Assembly (NCBI RefSeq): GCF_023284065.1
Contig: NZ_JAKIKP010000007.1
Coordinates: 1 to 64,000, forward strand
Source: Shewanella gaetbuli
GTDB lineage: Bacteria > Pseudomonadota > Gammaproteobacteria > Enterobacterales > Shewanellaceae
Length of the DNA: 64,000 nucleotides
Direction: 5' to 3'
A program made the translations under genes and the position numbers. Shown here piece by piece: positions 58,782 through 64,000 of this stretch (positions are counted from its first letter, which is position 1; each line of letters starts with the position of its first letter). The notes below the pieces were generated by a model, which saw only the letters and a program-made list of their open reading frames with translations, was not told the DNA's origin and made no database searches.

Positions 58782-60761
58782 TTATGAGATCTGTTTTAAA
58801 AAGTGTAGAGCGGTATCTAAATCACGTGTACGGTACATTGGCGGTAAAGAGTTAACAAATGCCTCACCATAAGGGCGATTAACGATACGGTTATCGCATA
58901 AAATAAGTACGCCCAAGTCTTTTTCATCACGAATTAATCTACCTACTCCCTGCTTTAACATAATCACCGCTTGAGGTAATGAAATATGGTTAAATGGGTC
59001 AAGGCCTTGTAATTCGGCATTCGCTGCACGCGCTTTATATAATGCATCATCAGGCGAAACAAACGGTAATTTGTCGATAATCACACAACTGAGTAATTTT
59101 CCTCTAACATCAACACCTTCCCAAAAACTGGCTGTTCCTAAAAGTACCGCGTTACCTAAGAGTCGATATTTATTTAATAAACTTTGTTTGCTGCCTTGCC
59201 CTTGCACTAACAATGGATAATTCACTTTGCGGCTCAGTATCGTGGCAACTTGTTTCAACATGCTATGACTCGTAAACAAAATAAAAGTACGGCCTTTGGC
59301 TGCATTAATTGCTTGGACACACACCTCAACAAATTGATTGATACTATTCTCGGTTTGCCCAGCTTTACCTAAATGCCTTGGTACGCAAAACATTGCTTGT
59401 TTGGGGTAATCAAATGGACTGTCTAAAATAACTTGATGAGATGATTTTAGCCCCATCTCATTGGCAAAGTGGTTTAACTGGCGGTTAACTTGTAAAGTTG
59501 CAGAGGTAAAAATCCAGCTAGTATCATGGGTAAATAATTGCTGACATTGTTTCGCCACGTTAATTGGCATCATTCTTAGGGTAATATAGCGCGGTCCATA
59601 ATCGACACTATAGGCAGAGTGGTTATCTTGACATTCAAAATATGTTTTCAAGCGCCCATTTAATGACACAAGCTTCTCGAATGCTTCGTCTAACTCATCA
59701 AAACGTCCTATATGATGAGTTAATAATAATTCCAATTCAGTTAAGTTTTCATGTAATTGCCATGAAGTCACAATCAATGATTTAGTGGATAAAACCTGAC
59801 GCCAATCAGTATAATTGGCTGAATAAAGTTCGTTATGCCATTGCGATAACTGCACTAACGCACGGTTAGCAAGGTGTTCAATTTGAATGCTGTCCCGCAC
59901 TTGCTGTTTATGAACGGTGATAAGGTTATTTAATAAACTCTCAATTTCTCGGCTATTTATTTGCTGACCGAAATAATTAATACAGATATCAGGCACTAAA
60001 TGTGCCTCATCAAATATAACCACATCTGGATCAGGTAATAACTCAGCAAATCCGGTATCTTTTAACAATCTATCTGCGAAAAATAGATGATGGTTTACCA
60101 CAATAACCTTAGCTTCCATGGCTTTAAGTCGAGCTTTACGGGTAAAACATTCATTGTAAAAATCACATTTTTTACCGGTACAACTTTCTTTGGTGCTGAC
60201 TACTGATGGTAAAACAGAGGAATCTTCTGAAACTGCTGTTAAGTTACCTATATCACCATCTTTGCTTAATGCCGCCCATTGATTAATTTTCAATAAATCA
60301 TCTAATGCCTGCTCACGATACTGACTGGCATATTGCATCTGTTTATCTAACCGCAATTGGCATAAATAGTTATTACGCCCTTTTAATAACGCTACCCGCG
60401 GTTTTACGTCCAGCATATTGAGTAATGCGGGTAAATCTTTTACAAACAATTGCTCTTGTAGGTTTTTACTCCCGGTACTCACAATCACTTGCTTACCACT
60501 TAGAATAGCTGGAATAAGATAAGCGAAGGTTTTACCCACACCTGTACCCGCTTCTAGAATCAGATTTGATTTTTTTGCGATTGCTTCACTAACATACATT
60601 GCCATGTCAGTTTGACTCTGACGGCTGCTATATTGATGCACATGTTTAGCCAATGCACCATTAGGGGAAAACTCATTAATAACCAGCTTGGTTAAATTGG
60701 CCAGCCGAATCCCTGAATCAGTTGAGCCTTGAGCGGCAGAATGTTCGATTTGCGTCGACAT
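58782..60761 (-). CDS. yoaA: YoaA/DinG-family Fe-S DNA helicase
   Basis: A 659-residue XPD-like superfamily 2 helicase. Walker A is EAGTGVGKT; cysteines around CTGKKCDFYNECF hold a [4Fe-4S] cluster; the DEAH box is VVIFDEAHLV; motif VI is QGVGRLIRDEKD. Size (E. coli YoaA 636) and position next to tsaB, as with yeaZ-yoaA in E. coli, support YoaA, which works with the HolC subunit of Pol III. The ATG at 60761 is preferred over a TTG at 60800 because AGGACAGGT directly precedes it. Confidence 0.92.
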   Translation of the reverse strand: MSTQIEHSAAQGSTDSGIRLANLTKLVINEFSPNGALAKHVHQYSSRQSQTDMAMYVSEAIAKKSNLILEAGTGVGKTFAYLIPAILSGKQVIVSTGSKNLQEQLFVKDLPALLNMLDVKPRVALLKGRNNYLCQLRLDKQMQYASQYREQALDDLLKINQWAALSKDGDIGNLTAVSEDSSVLPSVVSTKESCTGKKCDFYNECFTRKARLKAMEAKVIVVNHHLFFADRLLKDTGFAELLPDPDVVIFDEAHLVPDICINYFGQQINSREIESLLNNLITVHKQQVRDSIQIEHLANRALVQLSQWHNELYSANYTDWRQVLSTKSLIVTSWQLHENLTELELLLTHHIGRFDELDEAFEKLVSLNGRLKTYFECQDNHSAYSVDYGPRYITLRMMPINVAKQCQQLFTHDTSWIFTSATLQVNRQLNHFANEMGLKSSHQVILDSPFDYPKQAMFCVPRHLGKAGQTENSINQFVEVCVQAINAAKGRTFILFTSHSMLKQVATILSRKVNYPLLVQGQGSKQSLLNKYRLLGNAVLLGTASFWEGVDVRGKLLSCVIIDKLPFVSPDDALYKARAANAELQGLDPFNHISLPQAVIMLKQGVGRLIRDEKDLGVLILCDNRIVNRPYGEAFVNSLPPMYRTRDLDTALHFLKQIS

Positions 60762-60850
60762 ACCTGTCCTGGCGCTGGAATTAAGTGGCTTTCTTTTCAA
60801 TGTTCAACCGTTGGTATCTATAATTGCAGGGTTATTTTAACTTGAGATAT

Positions 60851-60874
60851 AAAAAAAGGAACCCGAAGGTTCCT
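60851..60874 (-). terminator. Rho-independent terminator of the thrS-infC-rpmI-rplT operon
   Basis: On the minus strand AGGAACC, loop TTCG, GGTTCCT and then a run of T (60857-60851). It lies just after the rplT stop codon. Confidence 0.92.
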
Positions 60875-60896
60875 CTTTATAAAGCCGACTAACTAA

Positions 60897-61256
60897 TTAC
60901 TTAGTTAAAGCTTCTTTTGCTTTTTCAACTAAAGTTGCAAAAACAACTTTGTCGAATACAGCGATGTCAGCCAAAATCTTACGATCGATTTCGATAGACG
61001 CCTTTTTCAGACCGTTGATGAAACGGCTGTAAGACAGACCATTTTGACGAGAAGCCGCATTGATACGTGCAATCCAAAGTTGACGGAATTGACGTTTCTT
61101 TTGACGACGGTCACGGTAAGCATATTGACCAGCTTTAGTTACTGCTTGAACAGCAACACGGTAAGTACGGCTACGAGCGCCATAATAACCTTTAGCTAAC
61201 TTAAGTACTTTCTTGTGACGAGCACGAGCGGTTACACCACGCTTAACTCTAGGCAT
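60897..61256 (-). CDS. rplT: 50S ribosomal protein L20
   Basis: A 119-residue, highly basic protein with the canonical start [20 protein letters not shown] and end [10 protein letters not shown]. It is an early 23S rRNA-binding protein and in enterics represses rpmI-rplT translation. It is 18 bases after rpmI. Confidence 0.98.
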   Translation of the reverse strand: MPRVKRGVTARARHKKVLKLAKGYYGARSRTYRVAVQAVTKAGQYAYRDRRQKKRQFRQLWIARINAASRQNGLSYSRFINGLKKASIEIDRKILADIAVFDKVVFATLVEKAKEALTK

Positions 61257-61274
61257 TGTTCATCTCTCCTTTAA

Positions 61275-61469
61275 TTAAGCGTATGGTAGTTGACGTGCAA
61301 TTGCTGGCACATCAGACTTAGCAACTAAACATTTAGCACGTAAGTGACGTTTACGCTTAGTGCTCTTCTTGGTCAAAATATGACGTAAGTGTGCTTGTTT
61401 ACGCTTGAAACCATTAGCGGTTTTTCTGAAGCGCTTTTGTACACCCTTGTCTGTTTTCATTTTAGGCAT
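61275..61469 (-). CDS. rpmI: 50S ribosomal protein L35
   Basis: A 64-residue basic protein ([20 protein letters not shown], ending [11 protein letters not shown]). The 89-base gap from infC is where the L20 operator lies in E. coli; I did not verify the pseudoknot. Confidence 0.98.
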   Translation of the reverse strand: MPKMKTDKGVQKRFRKTANGFKRKQAHLRHILTKKSTKRKRHLRAKCLVAKSDVPAIARQLPYA

Positions 61470-61558
61470 TTCTAAAACTCCGCATTGGGACGTTAATAAA
61501 ACGTAAGGCGAGCGAAGTCCTCAAAAAGAGTCTTCGCTACTTTTAATTGGTTGCCCTA

Positions 61559-62101
61559 CTATTTCTTTTTAGGTGCGAGAACCATCACAGCTTGACGGCC
61601 TTCCATTTTAGGGAAAGACTCGACAACAGCATGTTCTTCCAAATCAGCCTTGATACGGTTCAAAAGATCCATACCTAGGTTTTGGTGGGCCATTTCGCGA
61701 CCACGGAAACGCAGCGTAATTTTCGCTTTGTCCCCATCTTCTAGAAAACGAATCAGGTTGCGTAGTTTTACCTGATAGTCGTTTTCATCAGTGCCAGGAC
61801 GGAATTTAATTTCCTTAACCTGAACCTGTTTCTGCTTCTTCTTTTGTTCCTTTTGCGCTTTCGCTTTATCAAAAAGGAACTTACCGTAGTCCATTATGCG
61901 ACAAACTGGAGGCTCAGCATTTGGGCTGATTTCAACTAGGTCTACACCTGCTTCATCAGCTACATTCTGTGCTTCTTTGATGCTAACGATACCAATCGAC
62001 TCACCATCTAAACCTGAAAGACGTACTTCTGGTACACCGGTGATTTCTTCATTGATTCTATTAGGCGCTGGTTGTCGCCCTGCTGCTCTTTTGATCTTTA
62101 T
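61559..62101 (-). CDS. infC: Translation initiation factor IF-3, apparent AUA start
   Basis: A 180-residue protein, the same length as E. coli IF-3. The first in-frame ATG lies well inside the protein ([12 protein letters not shown], from 61894) and would remove the N-terminal domain. Reading upstream gives [20 protein letters not shown], the normal N-terminal domain, back to an ATA codon at 62101-62099. This is 8 bases after GGAGG, which overlaps the thrS stop. IF-3 represses its own AUU-started mRNA in E. coli; a rare AUA start would serve the same feedback. Confidence 0.93.
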   Translation of the reverse strand: MKIKRAAGRQPAPNRINEEITGVPEVRLSGLDGESIGIVSIKEAQNVADEAGVDLVEISPNAEPPVCRIMDYGKFLFDKAKAQKEQKKKQKQVQVKEIKFRPGTDENDYQVKLRNLIRFLEDGDKAKITLRFRGREMAHQNLGMDLLNRIKADLEEHAVVESFPKMEGRQAVMVLAPKKK

Positions 62102-62104
62102 GAC

Positions 62105-64000
62105 CTATTCCTCCAACAATTTGAGACTACGGAGCGAAATTTGTTGATGTATCTTGGTAGCAAAATCTTCTATTTTTAGCTTACCTAAATCGATACCATC
62201 ACGTGTACGCACCGCGACTTCCTTATTTTCCATTTCTTGATCACCTACGACCAATAAATAAGGCACACGTCTTAGAGTGTGTTCGCGTATTTTAAAGCCT
62301 ATTTTCTCATTCCTCAAGTCTAAAGATGCACGAATGCCCTGATCTTTGAAGAATTTAACAACTTCTTCCACATATTCTGACTGTTTATCGGTAATATTCA
62401 TAACAACTACCTGCATTGGAGCAAGCCAAGTTGGGAATTTACCCGCATATTCTTCAATCAAAATACCTAGGAAGCGTTCTAATGAACCTAAAATAGCACG
62501 GTGAATCATTACCGGTGTTTGGCGACTATTGTCTTCAGCAACATAAGTTGCCCCTAAACGTGTTGGTAATGCATAATCTAATTGTACAGTACCGCACTGC
62601 CAAGCACGATCTAAACAATCATGTAATGTGAACTCAATCTTAGGACCATAAAACGCCCCTTCGCCTGGTAATATTTCAAATTCAATATTATTGGCACGAA
62701 GTGCTTGTTTTAATGCTTCTTCAGCACGATCCCACATATCATCGTCACCAATACGTTTTTCAGGACGTGTTGATAATTTAACGACAATATTTTCGAAACC
62801 AAATGTTGCATATGTGTCATATACCATTTGGATACATGCACTCACTTCTTCTTGCACTTGTTCATCAGTACAAAAAATGTGTGCATCATCTTGGGTAAAG
62901 CCACGGACTCGCATTAAGCCGTGTAAAGAACCCGATGGCTCATTACGGTGACAACAACCAAACTCTGCCATACGTAATGGCAAATCACGGTAAGACTTTA
63001 AGCCTTGGTTAAATATTTGCACATGACCTGGGCAGTTCATTGGCTTAACCGCATACTCACGGTTTTCGCTGTTGGTAGTAAACATGGCTTCTGAGTATTT
63101 ATCCCAGTGACCACTACGTTCCCACAGCACACGGTCCATCATTAATGGGCCTTTCACTTCTTGATAAGTGTATTGCCCTAATTTTTGACGAATGAACTTT
63201 TCAAGTTCTAAGAATAAGCTCCAACCATCGTTATGCCAGAACACCATACCTGGTGCCTCTTCTTGCATATGGTACAAATCTAATTGCTTACCAATTTTAC
63301 GGTGGTCACGTTTAGCCGCTTCTTCTAAACGGTTTAAATGTGTTTTAAGTGCTTTTTTGTCTGCCCAAGCTGTTCCATAGATACGCTGAAGCATCTTATT
63401 GTCTGAATTACCACGCCAATAAGCACCGGCAACACTCATTAATTTAAAGTGTTGGCAAAAACGCATGTTTGGAACGTGAGGTCCACGACACATGTCAGTG
63501 TATTCTTCGTGGTGATATAAAGCAGGGGTAGAATCTTTACTGATGTTTTCATCAAGAATAGCAATTTTATATTCTTCACCGCGCTCGCTAAAGGCATCAC
63601 GCGCTTCTTGCCAGCTGACCACTTTTTTAACCACATCGTAGTTTGTTTTTGCTAATTGAAGCATACGCTTTTCTAATGCGTCGATATCTTCTTGTGTCAG
63701 CTTATGGTCTAAATCGATGTCATAGTAAAAACCATTGTCGATAACTGGGCCAATTGCCATTTTGGTTTGTGGCCATAATTGTTTAATCGCATGACCTAAT
63801 AAATGCGCACAAGAGTGACGAAGAATTTCAACGCCTTCTTCATCTTTAGCCGTGATGATTGATAATTCCGCATCGGTAGAAATAATATCGCAAGCATCCT
63901 TCAGCTCGCCATTTACGCGACCAGCGATACACGCTTTAGCTAAGCCAGGACCAATGTCGGCGGCAACGTCAAGAGTTGATACGGGGTTAGCAAACTCACG
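62105..64000 (-). CDS. thrS: Threonyl-tRNA synthetase, 5' end outside the window
   Basis: 631 residues are visible and the frame stays open to the window edge; by comparison with E. coli ThrRS (642) about a dozen N-terminal residues are missing. The TGS domain ([20 protein letters not shown]), editing-domain [14 protein letters not shown], motif 2 ([20 protein letters not shown]) and zinc site ([10 protein letters not shown]) are present. The stop TAG is 3 bases before infC and overlaps its Shine-Dalgarno, as in the conserved thrS-infC-rpmI-rplT operon. Confidence 0.97.
   Translation of the reverse strand, partial: REFANPVSTLDVAADIGPGLAKACIAGRVNGELKDACDIISTDAELSIITAKDEEGVEILRHSCAHLLGHAIKQLWPQTKMAIGPVIDNGFYYDIDLDHKLTQEDIDALEKRMLQLAKTNYDVVKKVVSWQEARDAFSERGEEYKIAILDENISKDSTPALYHHEEYTDMCRGPHVPNMRFCQHFKLMSVAGAYWRGNSDNKMLQRIYGTAWADKKALKTHLNRLEEAAKRDHRKIGKQLDLYHMQEEAPGMVFWHNDGWSLFLELEKFIRQKLGQYTYQEVKGPLMMDRVLWERSGHWDKYSEAMFTTNSENREYAVKPMNCPGHVQIFNQGLKSYRDLPLRMAEFGCCHRNEPSGSLHGLMRVRGFTQDDAHIFCTDEQVQEEVSACIQMVYDTYATFGFENIVVKLSTRPEKRIGDDDMWDRAEEALKQALRANNIEFEILPGEGAFYGPKIEFTLHDCLDRAWQCGTVQLDYALPTRLGATYVAEDNSRQTPVMIHRAILGSLERFLGILIEEYAGKFPTWLAPMQVVVMNITDKQSEYVEEVVKFFKDQGIRASLDLRNEKIGFKIREHTLRRVPYLLVVGDQEMENKEVAVRTRDGIDLGKLKIEDFATKIHQQISLRSLKLLEE

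Overview
The window is a 64 kb stretch of gammaproteobacterial chromosome that reads as core genome of a Shewanella-like member of the Alteromonadales. The evidence is the AT-rich composition, the close resemblance of the housekeeping proteins to enterobacterial ones, lineage-typical small proteins (DUF2897, DUF2062, a SprA-related protein, CsiV) and conserved gene orders such as thrS-infC-rpmI-rplT, pabC-mltG-tmk-holB-pilZ-tatD and lolC-lolD-lolE. Genus-level assignment is inference. No prophage, insertion sequence, tRNA, rRNA or CRISPR array was seen.

Layout. 1-9.5 kb: hairpin-rich tandem repeats, a GNAT acetyltransferase, a two-gene RND efflux system, a LysR regulator and a Pat/PatZ-type protein acetyltransferase, closed by three exact-period 124-bp repeats. 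9.5-10.8 kb: a VOC-family gene divergent from soxR with a perfect SoxR box in a 19-bp-spaced promoter, then a possible small RNA with a strong terminator. 10.8-17.4 kb (minus): tatD, pilZ, holB, tmk, mltG, pabC, udk, mrp. 17.5-19.6 kb: metG. 19.8-25.4 kb (minus): comEC-msbA-lpxK-ycaR (lipid A export and DNA uptake), facing a DUF2062 gene. 26-29.2 kb (minus): the LolCDE lipoprotein exporter. 29.4-34.6 kb: a PilZ-like gene, mfd and csiV. 34.6-44.1 kb: nagZ, L-serine dehydratase, a NagD-like phosphatase, an M28 lipoprotein peptidase, asnB, an NfsB-like nitroreductase and a LysR regulator, mostly single genes with their own terminators.

44.1-52.9 kb (minus): a SprA-related protein and a small flagellar-rod-like protein, then the thiamin operon thiC-thiDE-thiF-thiS-thiG-thiH. 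The thi operon has a TPP riboswitch whose leader carries a MITE-like element between aptamer and thiC. 53.0-56.3 kb: a catabolic-looking pair (DapA-family lyase and class II aldolase) divergent from a MocR-type regulator. 56.4-61.3 kb: kdsB, DUF2897, an unknown gene, tsaB and a YoaA/DinG helicase. 61-64 kb (minus): rplT, rpmI, infC (apparently with an AUA start) and thrS, whose 5' end lies outside the window.

Most of the window is ordinary core genome. The parts most worth a second look are the MocR/aldolase/DapA cluster, the SoxR-controlled VOC gene, the interrupted thiC leader, the Pat protein that keeps the histidine which enterobacterial Pat has lost, the infC start codon and the candidate small RNA. 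No clearly novel multi-gene defence or mobile system was found.
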